This document shows positions 7,221-14,797 of a stretch of 24,621 nt of DNA, piece by piece. Where the stretch lies: positions 1-24,621 of the forward strand of contig CAZJJO010000022.1 in NCBI GenBank assembly GCA_964546375.1, read 5' to 3'. The stretch's first letter is position 1; each line of letters opens with the position of its first letter. A model generated the notes under the pieces. It was not told the DNA's origin. It made no database searches and saw only the letters and a list, made by a program, of their open reading frames with translations. The position numbers and the translations under genes are program-made. The stretch comes from CAYVFM01 sp964546375. Its GTDB lineage: Bacteria; Gemmatimonadota; Gemmatimonadetes; Palauibacterales; Palauibacteraceae.

Positions 7221-8255
7221 TCAGCCCCGCGGCTCCACGCCCAGCCCCGGCGCGTCCGGCAGGACGATCCGGCCCTCCGCGAGCCGGGGCCCGCCGAACG
7301 GGTCCTCGGCCAGCAGGGCGGCGCCGTCCAGGTCCACCCAGTCGGCCAGCGGCGCCAGGTGCATCCCCGGCGCCACGCCGAGCGTCGTCCCCACCATGCA
7401 GCCGATCATCACCCGGAGCCCGCAGGCCCGGGCGGCGTGGATCGCCCGGAGCGCCTCCCGGGGGCCGCCGGTCTTGGCCATCTTCAGGTTCACCCCGTGG
7501 CCCCGGGCGGCCAGGCGCGGCACGTCCGCCGCCAGGAGGCACGACTCGTCCAGGACCACCGGCAGGGGGGAGGCGTCTTTCAACCGCCGCAGGCCCTCGT
7601 CGTCCCCCGGCGGGAGGGGCTGCTCGACCAGCTCGACGCCGAGGTCGGCCAGCGTCCGGATCCGCTCCTCCGCCGCGTCCGCGTCGGGCCAGCCGGCGTT
7701 GGCGTCCACCCGGACCACGGCGTCGGGGGCCTCCGAGCGGACCGCCTCCAGCAGGGCCCGCTCCCGGCCGGCGTCCTCGAGCCCGAGCTTCACCTTCAGG
7801 ATCGGCCATCCGGCCGCCACCCGGGCCTTCTCGGCCACCACCTCCGGCTCGTCCAGCCCCAGGGTGTAGGAGCTGGCCGGCGCCGCCGCCGGGTCCAGGC
7901 CCCAGAGCCGCCAGAGGGGGCGGCCGAGCCGGCGGCCCCACAGGTCGTGGAGGGCGGCCGAGACCGCGGCCCGCGCCGCGGTGTCCCCGGGGACACGGGC
8001 CGCCGCCTCCGCCTCCAGCGCCTCGAGCGCCTCCGGATCCTCCGCCTCCTTCAGGGCCGGACGCATCGCCTCCAGCGCCGCCGAGGCCGAGTCGACGTCC
8101 TCGCCGTAGTAGGCCGTGGGCGCCGCCTCCCCCCGGCCGACCTCGCCGCCGTGCTCGACGCGGACCCGGATCCGGCCGAGCTCCTCCCGGGTGGAGCGGC
8201 TGATGGCGAAGGGGTGCTCCGTGCGGACGGTGAAGACCTCCCAGGCGAGCCTCAC
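7221..8255 (-). CDS. Dipeptide epimerase (enolase superfamily, MLE subgroup)
   Basis: A 344-residue enolase-superfamily enzyme that probably inverts the alpha-carbon of one residue in a dipeptide, as L-Ala-D/L-Glu epimerases do in murein-peptide recycling. Landmarks are the catalytic KxK pair Lys154/Lys156 (LKVKLG), Mg ligands Asp184 (VDANAGW), Glu211 (EQPLPP) and Asp236 (LDESC), the opposite-face Lys258 (NLKMAKTGG), and the C-terminal DLDGAALL that in dipeptide epimerases binds the substrate amino group. The exact dipeptide cannot be predicted by eye. The GTG start at 8253-8255 follows the M24 gene by 42 nt. It is the last gene of the deacetylase-peptidase-epimerase run. No signal peptide, so cytoplasmic. 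Confidence 0.9.
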   Translation of the reverse strand: MRLAWEVFTVRTEHPFAISRSTREELGRIRVRVEHGGEVGRGEAAPTAYYGEDVDSASAALEAMRPALKEAEDPEALEALEAEAAARVPGDTAARAAVSAALHDLWGRRLGRPLWRLWGLDPAAAPASSYTLGLDEPEVVAEKARVAAGWPILKVKLGLEDAGRERALLEAVRSEAPDAVVRVDANAGWPDADAAEERIRTLADLGVELVEQPLPPGDDEGLRRLKDASPLPVVLDESCLLAADVPRLAARGHGVNLKMAKTGGPREALRAIHAARACGLRVMIGCMVGTTLGVAPGMHLAPLADWVDLDGAALLAEDPFGGPRLAEGRIVLPDAPGLGVEPRG

Positions 8256-8297
8256 GCCGATCCGCCCCCGACCGCCGCGAGGACGCCCGGCCGGGGC

Positions 8298-9494
8298 TCA
8301 CCCATCGGTCCAGGGCTCCTCCTGGGGTGACGGGGTGGTGACTTCCGGCCCGTCGGCCGTGACGTGCACGTCGATCTCCGAGCGGATCCCCCACGCGCCC
8401 TCGAAGTAGAGGCCCGGCTCGACCGAGAAGCCCACGCCCTCCAGCAGGGCCCGCTCGTCCCGGGTCTCCACGCTGTCCAGGTTCGGCCCGAAGCCGTGCA
8501 GGGCCCGGTCGATGCCGTGGCCCGTCCGGTGGAGGACCGCCTCCTCGTCGAAGCCGGCGTCGAAGAGGATCGAGCGGGCGCGACGGTCGGCCGCCGCGCC
8601 CGACGGGGCGACGCCCTCCTCCCAGCGCTCCTGGACGAAGTCCACCGTGCCGTCCCGGGCGTCCCGCACCGCCGCCCACGCCTCGCCGAACCCCTCGGGC
8701 GGCTCGGGGCCCAGGATCCCCATCCAGGTCTGGTCGGCGAAGACCGCCCGCGGCTCGTCGGCCACCCGGCCCCAGAGGTCGACCAGGAAGACGTCGCCGG
8801 ACCGGAGCGGCCGGCTCCCGGAGGCCGGCGGCTCGTAGTGGGGGAGCGCCGAGTTGGGGCCGCCGGCCACGATGGTGTCGACCTCCTCCAGGCCTTCGGC
8901 CTCCAGCCGCTCGAGGATCCCGTCCGCCACCGTCCGCTCGTCCAGGGGATCGCCCGCGCGGGCCGCCTCCAGGGCCCGCTCCCAGGCCCGCCGGGCCACC
9001 CCGGCCAGCACCTCGCCCGCCCGGTCGTGGAGCGTCCGCCCCTCCGGCCCCCAGCGGGCGCAGGTGCGAGAGATGAGCTCGGCGGAGCCCACGACCCGGA
9101 CTCCGGCGGCCTCCACCAGCTCCACGACCCCGGCCGGCACCTGGTCGACGAAGGGGACCGCGTCGCCGGGCGAGACCTCCATGGCCACCGTCTCCAGCCC
9201 CTCCAGCAGGCCGGCCAGCTCCTCCTCCATCTCCTCCCAGCCGACGTACTCGATCCGCTCGCCCGGCCATCCCTCGAAGCTCTGGCGCTCGATGCGGTGC
9301 GCCAGGGCCACGGGCGGGCGTCCCGGGCGGAGGAGCACGAAGGTCCGGCGCGAGGTGCCGTCGGGCAGCCCCAGGACGTCGGTGGCCACGTCGTTGCGGC
9401 CCTCCACGTCGTAGAGCAGCCAGGCGTCGGCCCCGGCCGCCCCCAGGGCCTCCTCCACCCGCGACAGCAGCCGGTCGGAGATCGTCGCGCTCAT
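8298..9494 (-). CDS. M24 family metallopeptidase (Xaa-Pro aminopeptidase-like)
   Basis: A 398-residue pita-bread metallopeptidase. The N-terminal creatinase-like domain covers about residues 1-150 and the catalytic domain about 160-385. The five expected metal ligands can be placed: Asp239 (VDLWG), Asp254 (FADQTW), His326 (HRTGHGID), Glu359 (SVEPGLYF) and Glu373 (IRSEID), with an extra active-site histidine at His219 (LPHYE). The spacing between the two Asp ligands is a few residues longer than in classical aminopeptidase P. It should remove N-terminal residues, often before proline, from peptides in the cytoplasm. Its ATG at 9492-9494 overlaps the deacetylase stop as ATGA, which implies translational coupling. 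Exact specificity is unknown. Confidence 0.88.
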   Translation of the reverse strand: MSATISDRLLSRVEEALGAAGADAWLLYDVEGRNDVATDVLGLPDGTSRRTFVLLRPGRPPVALAHRIERQSFEGWPGERIEYVGWEEMEEELAGLLEGLETVAMEVSPGDAVPFVDQVPAGVVELVEAAGVRVVGSAELISRTCARWGPEGRTLHDRAGEVLAGVARRAWERALEAARAGDPLDERTVADGILERLEAEGLEEVDTIVAGGPNSALPHYEPPASGSRPLRSGDVFLVDLWGRVADEPRAVFADQTWMGILGPEPPEGFGEAWAAVRDARDGTVDFVQERWEEGVAPSGAAADRRARSILFDAGFDEEAVLHRTGHGIDRALHGFGPNLDSVETRDERALLEGVGFSVEPGLYFEGAWGIRSEIDVHVTADGPEVTTPSPQEEPWTDG

Positions 9495-10477
9495 CCCTCC
9501 CCCTCGCTCGCCTCGATCAGCCCCTCCAGGTGGGCGACCGCCAGCTCGCCCAGCCGGTCGGCCTCGTAGCCGCCCTCCAGCACCGACACCAGCCGCCCGC
9601 CGGCCGTGGCCCGGGTCCGCCGGGCCAGCTCGACCGTGAGGCGCCGGAAGCTCGCCGCCTCCAGCGTGAAGCCCCCCAGCGGGTCGCCCCGGGCCGAGTC
9701 GAAGCCGCAGGAGATCAGCACCAGATCGGGCGCGAAGTCCTCCAGCGCCCGGTCCAACGCGTCCAGCAGCTCGCGCTCGTAGCGCCCGGTCTCCAGGCCC
9801 GGCGGCAGCGGCACGTTCAGGGTCCGGCCCTCGCCGGCGCCCCCGCCGGTCTCGTCGGCGTCGCCGGTGCCCGGATAGTGGGGGCTCTGGTGCATCGAAA
9901 GATAGAAGACGTCGGGCTCCTCCCAGAAGATCTCCTGGGTCCCGTTGCCGTGATGGACGTCCCAGTCCACCACCAGCACCCGCTCGGCCAGACCTCGCCG
10001 GCGGACCCGGCGGGCGGCCACGGCCACGCCGTTAAACAGGCAGAACCCCATGGCCCGGCCCGGCGTGGCGTGGTGGCCCGGCGGGCGGACGGCGCAGAAG
10101 GCCGACGACAGGCGCCCTTCGCAGACGGCCTCCGCCGCGTCGGCCGCACAGCCCGCGGCCGCGGCGGCCGCCTCCCACGAGTCCGCCGAGACGACGGTGT
10201 CGGGGGTGAGCTGGACCGGCTCGCCCCGCCGGCGGGCCGTCTCGACCCCCTCCCGGACCCGCTCCAGCAGCCCGGGCTCGTGGACCCCGAGCAGCTCCTC
10301 CTCGTCCACCGGCTCGCCCCGGACCGGCTCCACCCGGTCGATCAGGTCCGGGAGGGACGCCTCCAGCGCCCGCGACACCGCCCGCAGCCGCCCCTGGTGC
10401 TCCGGGTGCCGCCATCCGGTGTCGTGCCGCCCGCAGGCGTCGTGCTGGTAGACGCCGACGCTGGGATGGTCCGGCAC
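9491..10477 (-). CDS. Histone deacetylase-family (acetylpolyamine amidohydrolase-like) hydrolase
   Basis: A 328-residue arginase/deacetylase-fold zinc enzyme that removes acyl groups from an amine such as an acetyl-lysine or acetylated polyamine. Motifs in order: RPPGHHA with the paired His135/His136, GFCLFNGVAVAA, the zinc-binding DWDVHHGNGTQ (Asp173, His175), the third zinc ligand Asp260 in CGFDSARGDPLGG, and the transition-state Tyr304 in EGGY. All expected catalytic residues are present. The GTG start at 10475-10477 has GAGGAGG about 9 nt upstream. It is the first gene of a three-gene minus-strand run and overlaps the M24 peptidase by 4 nt, so deacylation of peptides before their degradation is a reasonable inference. 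The substrate is not shown by the sequence. Confidence 0.93.
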   Translation of the reverse strand: MPDHPSVGVYQHDACGRHDTGWRHPEHQGRLRAVSRALEASLPDLIDRVEPVRGEPVDEEELLGVHEPGLLERVREGVETARRRGEPVQLTPDTVVSADSWEAAAAAAGCAADAAEAVCEGRLSSAFCAVRPPGHHATPGRAMGFCLFNGVAVAARRVRRRGLAERVLVVDWDVHHGNGTQEIFWEEPDVFYLSMHQSPHYPGTGDADETGGGAGEGRTLNVPLPPGLETGRYERELLDALDRALEDFAPDLVLISCGFDSARGDPLGGFTLEAASFRRLTVELARRTRATAGGRLVSVLEGGYEADRLGELAVAHLEGLIEASEGEG

Positions 10478-10516
10478 CGCCTGCCTCCTCGCGCTGATCG
10501 CTCGGTCCGCGCCACG

Positions 10517-10546
10517 TTGCTCCCGGCCTCCGGGAGCGGCTAGCTT
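10517..10546 (+). promoter_or_regulatory. Candidate sigma70-type promoter with inverted repeat, for 10594 lipoprotein
   Basis: TTGCTC (10517-10522), an 18-bp spacer, then TAGCTT (10541-10546), about 48 bp before the ATG at 10594. The same TAGCTT -10 hexamer occurs in the sigma-factor promoter at 12684-12689. A perfect inverted repeat, CTCCCGG and CCGGGAG around CCT (10520-10536), overlaps the -35 and spacer and could be an operator. Confidence 0.45.
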
Positions 10547-10593
10547 GCCCTACCCGCGCCCCACCCCGCCTTTCCACCGCGCCCCGGAGCCCG

Positions 10594-11619
10594 ATGGCCC
10601 GCTCCCGCCCCCTGCCGATCCTGGCGACCCTGGCCCTCGCCGCCCTGCTGGCCGCCGGGTGCGAGGTGGAGTGGGGCGGGGCCCGCGTGGGGCTGGAGAC
10701 GCCCGAGCGGGCCGAGCCCGTCGACACGGCCGCGGCCGAGCCCGAGACGCCCGACCTCCCGCCCCTGCCCGAGGGCCCGCTCCTCCACGTCGTGCGGATC
10801 CGGGAGGGCGGCCGGGCCCTGGCCCTCCCCGCGGCCCGGATGACGGCCCGGGGGCCCGTCGCCCTGGACCTGCCCGCCGATCCCCCGGACCCGTGGTGGG
10901 ACCGGTTCGACGACAGCCTCCGGGCGCCGGGCACGGAGGTCCCGCTCTACGCCACCGGCCGCCGGATCGGGACGCTCGTCCTCGGCGAGGTCCGCGGGCC
11001 GGCCGAGGCGGGGTGTCCCGCGCCGTCGGACGGGCGGATCCTGCTGCCGCCCGGCGCCGAGGCGCCGGAGCTGGCCTTCGCCTGGACCCCGACGCCCGGC
11101 GCGACCGCGCCGTCGCCGGAGCCGCGAGCCCGGCCGACGTCCAGCCGCCGGCTCCGGCTCTTCGGACCGATCCTGGCCGAGCGCCTGCTGCAGGAGGCCG
11201 GCGTCGATCGCTCCTTCCTGGCCCGCCGCGCGGCCCTCGAGCCCGTCGCCTTCCCCGGCGACACCGCCCCGGGGATGGCCGCCACCTACCTGATCGGCGA
11301 CACGCTGGCGCCCGTCCCGCCGACCTCGGACGAGGCGAGCTCGCTCTTCTTCCTGGCCCGCTACGACCCCTCGGAGGGCTACGTGCCGGTCTGGAGCCGG
11401 GCGGCCAGCTACGCCGACACGGCGGACAAGCTGGTGCTCTCGCACGTGGACTGGCTGCCGGCGCCCGAGGGGCGGGTCGAGGTGCTCCGGCGCACCGACG
11501 CCCGGTCGGTCCGCCTGGCGGCGGCCCGGGTCGGCGGCGAGGACGCCTCCGGCGAGCTGGACTGGACGGCCTCGTCCCGCTGTCCGGTCCTGGAGCCGCT
11601 GGGGGTGGCCGGGCCGTAG
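10594..11619 (+). CDS. Predicted lipoprotein of unknown function
   Basis: A 341-residue protein that I do not recognise. It begins MARSRPLPILATLALAALLA and runs into a lipobox ending at Cys23 (LLAAGC), so it is probably lipidated and held at a membrane facing the periplasm. After a Pro/Glu-rich linker (about 30-60) the sequence alternates polar and hydrophobic residues, suggesting a compact beta-rich domain. Two further cysteines (in AEAGCPAPSD and SSRCPVLEP) might pair. A segment at about 170-200 is Pro/Arg-rich and likely disordered. It stands alone on the plus strand, divergent from the deacetylase operon and convergent with the sigma gene. Its stop lies inside the GC-rich hairpin at 11611-11639. 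No enzymatic motif is visible. Confidence 0.75.
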   Translation: MARSRPLPILATLALAALLAAGCEVEWGGARVGLETPERAEPVDTAAAEPETPDLPPLPEGPLLHVVRIREGGRALALPAARMTARGPVALDLPADPPDPWWDRFDDSLRAPGTEVPLYATGRRIGTLVLGEVRGPAEAGCPAPSDGRILLPPGAEAPELAFAWTPTPGATAPSPEPRARPTSSRRLRLFGPILAERLLQEAGVDRSFLARRAALEPVAFPGDTAPGMAATYLIGDTLAPVPPTSDEASSLFFLARYDPSEGYVPVWSRAASYADTADKLVLSHVDWLPAPEGRVEVLRRTDARSVRLAAARVGGEDASGELDWTASSRCPVLEPLGVAGP

Positions 11620-11639
11620 GGGGGGGTCCCCCCCGGCCC
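11611..11639. terminator. GC hairpin at convergent gene ends (candidate bidirectional terminator)
   Basis: A run of eight G and a run of seven C separated by one T form the core, with an outer GGGCC/GGCCC pairing. The structure overlaps the lipoprotein stop codon and lies between two converging genes. There is no U-tract on either side, so it would be a stem-only or Rho-assisted terminator. A second stem, GCGGGG/CCCCGC at 11671-11689, sits right after the sigma-factor stop on the other strand. Confidence 0.4.
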
Positions 11640-11690
11640 GCGCCGGCAGGCGGCGCGCGACCGGCGGCGCGCGGGGTGTCGCCCCCCGCC

Positions 11691-12587
11691 TCAGGCGGCG
11701 AAGGTGCGGAGGACCTCCCCCATCTCGCTCTCCCGGATCTCCCGCAGCCCGCGGTCGCGGAGCTGGCGGATCCGCTCGCGCGTGACGCCCATCATGTCGC
11801 CGATCTCCTCCAGGGTGTGCTGCTCCTCCCCCTGCAGGCCGTAGTACAGCCGCACCACGCGGGCGTCCCGGGGCCGCAGGTCCCCCAGCGCCCGGGCCAC
11901 GTGGTCGCGCAGCAGGTCCTCCTCCAGCTCCTCGTGGAGGTCGACGTCGTCGGCCAGGAAGCGCTCCAGCACCTCGCCCCCGTCCTCGTCGTCGTCGCCC
12001 ACCGGGGCGTCGAGCCGGACCTCGGCCACGTTGATCCGCATCAGCAGCCGGACGGTGCGGACGTCCAGGTCGACGGCGTCGGCGATCTCGTCGGGGGTGG
12101 GGTCGCGCCGCAGCTCCTGGCGCAGCTCCTCGCGGGCGCGGAGGACCTGTCCCATCTCGGTGGCGCGGTTCAGGGGCAGGCGGACCGACCGGCTCTGGCG
12201 GGCCAGGGCCGAGAGGATGGCCTGGCGGATCCACCAGACCGCGTAGCTGATGAACTTCACCCCGCGGTCGGGATCGAACTTCCGGGCCGCCGTCACCAGG
12301 CCGACGTTGCCCTCCTGGACCAGGTCCTCGAAGGAGAGCCCCCGGTTCTGGTACCGCTTGGCCACCGAGACCACGAACCGGAGGTTGGACCGGATCAGCT
12401 TCCGGAAGGCCCGGTCGTCGCCGTTCCGGGCGCGGCGGGCGACGCGCTCCTCCTCCTCGGGGTCGAGCAGGGGATAGCGGCCGAGCTCGTCCAGGTAGAA
12501 GTCCAGCGCGTTCGCCCCGGCGTTCGTCCCCGCAGACCCGCCGGAGGCGGAGAGCCCACCGTCGGCGGGTCGGGCGTCGGGGGTCAT
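11691..12587 (-). CDS. RpoD/SigA-like sigma-70 factor (short, no region 1.1)
   Basis: A 298-residue sigma-70 factor. Region 1.2 is at about 27-60 (LDFYLDELGRYPLL), region 2 at about 61-131 with LVQEGNVGL and the -10-recognition stretch KFISYAVWWIRQAI, region 3 at about 135-195, an acidic linker (about 197-222), and region 4 with the -35-binding helix-turn-helix at about 258-284 (EEIGDMMGVTRERIRQL). It has no region 1.1 or non-conserved region, so it is shorter than E. coli RpoD. It could be either the primary sigma factor of a lineage with compact RpoD or a group 2 factor; the near-consensus region 2 and 4 motifs favour a housekeeping-type factor. The ATG is at 12585-12587. A promoter at 12684-12712 suggests it is transcribed separately from the metallophosphoesterase gene upstream. 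Confidence 0.93.
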   Translation of the reverse strand: MTPDARPADGGLSASGGSAGTNAGANALDFYLDELGRYPLLDPEEEERVARRARNGDDRAFRKLIRSNLRFVVSVAKRYQNRGLSFEDLVQEGNVGLVTAARKFDPDRGVKFISYAVWWIRQAILSALARQSRSVRLPLNRATEMGQVLRAREELRQELRRDPTPDEIADAVDLDVRTVRLLMRINVAEVRLDAPVGDDDEDGGEVLERFLADDVDLHEELEEDLLRDHVARALGDLRPRDARVVRLYYGLQGEEQHTLEEIGDMMGVTRERIRQLRDRGLREIRESEMGEVLRTFAA

Positions 12588-12683
12588 GGCTGGATCCGGG
12601 CGAGGGGTCGGCGCTGTGTCGGGCCCGTGTTCCCGGCCGCCGGAAGGGCGCCGGGAGCGGGCGGCGATGCCGCCGGACGGCGC

Positions 12684-12712
12684 AAGCTAGGCCGGCCGAT
12701 CGGACGCGTCAA
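12684..12712 (-). promoter_or_regulatory. Sigma70-type promoter of the sigma-factor gene
   Basis: On the minus strand TTGACG (12712-12707) is followed by a 17-bp spacer and TAGCTT (12689-12684), a near-consensus layout for a housekeeping promoter in a very GC-rich background. It lies between the metallophosphoesterase stop and the sigma start, about 97 bp from the ATG. If the adjacent factor is the primary sigma, this promoter could be read by its own product. Confidence 0.6.
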
Positions 12713-12756
12713 CGCGGGCGGCGGGCCGGGGGAGGCGGAGGCCCGCGGCCCGCCGA

Positions 12757-13614
12757 TCAGTGCTTGCCGCGGCGGCGCTCGGCGGCGGGCAGGACCTCCA
12801 GGCAGGTCGTCCACCAGCCGGTGAGGATCGTCTCCACGAACTCCTCGGGCAACTCCTCCCGGCGCATCTCCTCGGCCAGCGCCTCGTGGTCGTAGGCCAC
12901 GGGCACGAACTCGACCTCCGGCTCCTCCCCGTCGGTCCCGGGCCGCAGGATCGCGTACCAGACCTCGGTGCGGCCGTCGTTGGCCGGCCGGCCGATGCAG
13001 CCGACGTTGGCGGCCAGCCGCCCGTCCTCCAGGCGGCGCTTCCAGTGCAGGCCGGTGTGGGTGAACAGGAGCACCTCGGCCCGGTGCTCGTCGGCCAGGT
13101 GGGCGAGGAAGTCGGCCGAGGTGGTGGACGCCCACAGGAACTCGTTCATCCGCCGGGGGCTGCCGTGGCACATCAGCACCTCGCGGCCGTCCATCCCGAC
13201 GCGGACCTGCTCGGGCAGCCCCCCCATCCAGTTCTTCCACCGCTCGGAGGTGTTGCGGAACGTGTAGCGGTAGGAGATCCGGGCGAAGTGGTTGTCCCGG
13301 GGGTCGGTGTAGCCGCACTGGCAGTCCTCCAGCCCCCGGGCCAGCGAGTCGTCGTAGTTGCCCCGGATCACCGTGGCGCCGGCGTCGCGCAGGATCGGAG
13401 GGACCCGGTCCGGGCTGGGCCCGAACGCCCCCAGGTCGCCCAGGCAGTAGAAGGCCTCCGCGCCCCGCTCCCGGGCGTCCCGGAGCACCGCCTCCAGCGC
13501 CAGGTGATTGCTGTAGACGCCGCCGAAGACCGCCACCGGGCCCTCGTGACGATCGTGGAGCCGCCCGGGAGGCGGCCGCTCGCCGCGGGACGGCCCGCCG
13601 GCGTCAGGAGGCAT
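12757..13614 (-). CDS. Metallophosphoesterase-fold protein with degenerate metal site
   Basis: A 285-residue protein of the calcineurin-like phosphoesterase fold. The usual N-terminal Asp-x-His-Gly-Asn motif appears as FGGVYSN (32-36), so both metal ligands are replaced by Gly32 and Tyr34. The bridging Asp60 (LGDLGAFGP), Asn86 (GNYDD) and His150 (CHGSP) are kept. The final Gly-His-x-His box reads THTG, keeping His186 but losing the second histidine (Gly188). Thus ligands of only one of the two metals survive, and the catalytic His of GNHD is Tyr87. The first ~25 residues are Pro/Gly-rich. Its ATG at 13612-13614 overlaps the radical SAM stop by 11 nt, so the two are translationally linked. It may be an altered hydrolase, a mononuclear enzyme or a binding protein; activity is unknown. 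Confidence 0.85.
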   Translation of the reverse strand: MPPDAGGPSRGERPPPGRLHDRHEGPVAVFGGVYSNHLALEAVLRDARERGAEAFYCLGDLGAFGPSPDRVPPILRDAGATVIRGNYDDSLARGLEDCQCGYTDPRDNHFARISYRYTFRNTSERWKNWMGGLPEQVRVGMDGREVLMCHGSPRRMNEFLWASTTSADFLAHLADEHRAEVLLFTHTGLHWKRRLEDGRLAANVGCIGRPANDGRTEVWYAILRPGTDGEEPEVEFVPVAYDHEALAEEMRREELPEEFVETILTGWWTTCLEVLPAAERRRGKH

Positions 13615-14644
13615 CCTCGCCCACCCCGCCGTAGTTGCTGCAGATGGCCCCGTGCATCCAGCAGGTGTAGCAGGCCTGGTGGCGGAGCTCGAAGGGCTCG
13701 TCGGCCTCCTCCAGCGTGTCGCCCATCAGCGAGTCCGGGTGGTCGATGAGGATCGGGCAGACGTGGATCCCGCGGTCGGTGACCACCCGGCTGCTGGAGC
13801 AGAGGAGCTGGCCCTCGTCGTAGCCCTCCATCATCTGCGCGGTGACCCACTCGTGGGGATCGTAGCCCCGGTCCCGCAGCATCTCCCGCCCGATCTTCAG
13901 CGAGGGCAGGATCTTGAGCCTCGGCTTATCGCAGCCGAGGGACCGGAGCCGGTCCATGAACTCGCGCCGGACGCGCTCGTCCTCCTCCCGCGGCCACACC
14001 TGGGTGGCCGTGACGATGGGGAGGAAGCCGTGGTCGACGAGCCGGCGGACGCCCTCCATGGCCCGCTCGAACGTCCCCTCGCCCCGGACCTCGTCGTTCA
14101 TCTCCGCGTTCGGGCCGTCGATGCTGACCCGGACCTCCAGCGAGTAGTCCGAGGCACGGTCGGCCGCCGCCAGCCGCTCCAGCTCCCGCTCCCGCAGGAG
14201 GGTGCCGTTGGTGAGGATCGAGACCGGCGCGAACGGGAGGATCGCCTCCACCATCGCCGGGAGGTCGCGGTTCATGAAGGGCTCGCCCCCGGTGAAGTAG
14301 TACTCCTTCACCCCCCAGGACCGGGCCCGCTCGACCCAGCCCATCACCTCTTCGAATTCCAGGAACTCGAAGCTATGGTTGTCCGGTGAACAGCTGATGA
14401 AGCAGTGGGAGCAGCGGAGGTTGCAGATCGTGCCGGCCACCTGGAACCAGAGGGTGTCCAGGTGCTCCAGCTCCACCGCGGGGGCGTCGTCGGCCAGCTC
14501 GACGGTGGCCGGCCCGGCGCCCTCGGCGGCGTCCGGCGCCGTGCCCGGCGCGGCGCCCTCCCCGCCCGTCCCGGCCGAGCCGCTCCCCTCCCCGTCGTCG
14601 GGCGAGGGGCGATCCTCCAGGACGGGCAGCTCGGACGACGGCAT
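13604..14644 (-). CDS. Radical SAM enzyme with SPASM-like C-terminal cysteines
   Basis: A 346-residue radical SAM protein. Cys74, Cys78 and Cys81 in CNLRCSHC bind the SAM-cleaving [4Fe-4S] cluster, with GGEP at 119-122 for SAM binding and TNGTLL and VSIDGP further along the partial barrel. C-terminal cysteines Cys282, Cys296, Cys325, Cys328 and Cys335 are spaced like a SPASM or twitch auxiliary-cluster domain. Such enzymes modify peptides, sugars or cofactors by radical chemistry; the substrate here is unknown. The first ~55 residues are low-complexity Gly/Ala/Pro/Glu and probably disordered, so a later start is possible, but ATG 14642-14644 has GGAAG at suitable distance. It is the upstream partner of the degenerate metallophosphoesterase. 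No small precursor-peptide gene was seen in the flanking gaps. Confidence 0.9.
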   Translation of the reverse strand: MPSSELPVLEDRPSPDDGEGSGSAGTGGEGAAPGTAPDAAEGAGPATVELADDAPAVELEHLDTLWFQVAGTICNLRCSHCFISCSPDNHSFEFLEFEEVMGWVERARSWGVKEYYFTGGEPFMNRDLPAMVEAILPFAPVSILTNGTLLRERELERLAAADRASDYSLEVRVSIDGPNAEMNDEVRGEGTFERAMEGVRRLVDHGFLPIVTATQVWPREEDERVRREFMDRLRSLGCDKPRLKILPSLKIGREMLRDRGYDPHEWVTAQMMEGYDEGQLLCSSSRVVTDRGIHVCPILIDHPDSLMGDTLEEADEPFELRHQACYTCWMHGAICSNYGGVGEDAS

Positions 14645-14797
14645 GGGGCTTCCATCGGCTCGGGGGAGCGGCCGCGGCGTCGCTCCCGCGGCACGGGGCT
14701 TCGTCGCGTAGGGTTGGCCCCGCGGCCGGGCGTGCGCAAGCGCCCGGCGGCCGCGCTCTCCGCTGTCACGCGATCACACGAACGCTGGAGGCGACCG

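Noticed and set aside
12588..14797. RiPP precursor peptide for the radical SAM enzyme
   Set aside because: Both short gaps flanking the pair (12588-12756 and 14645-14797) were read for a short ORF with a ribosome binding site; none was convincing.
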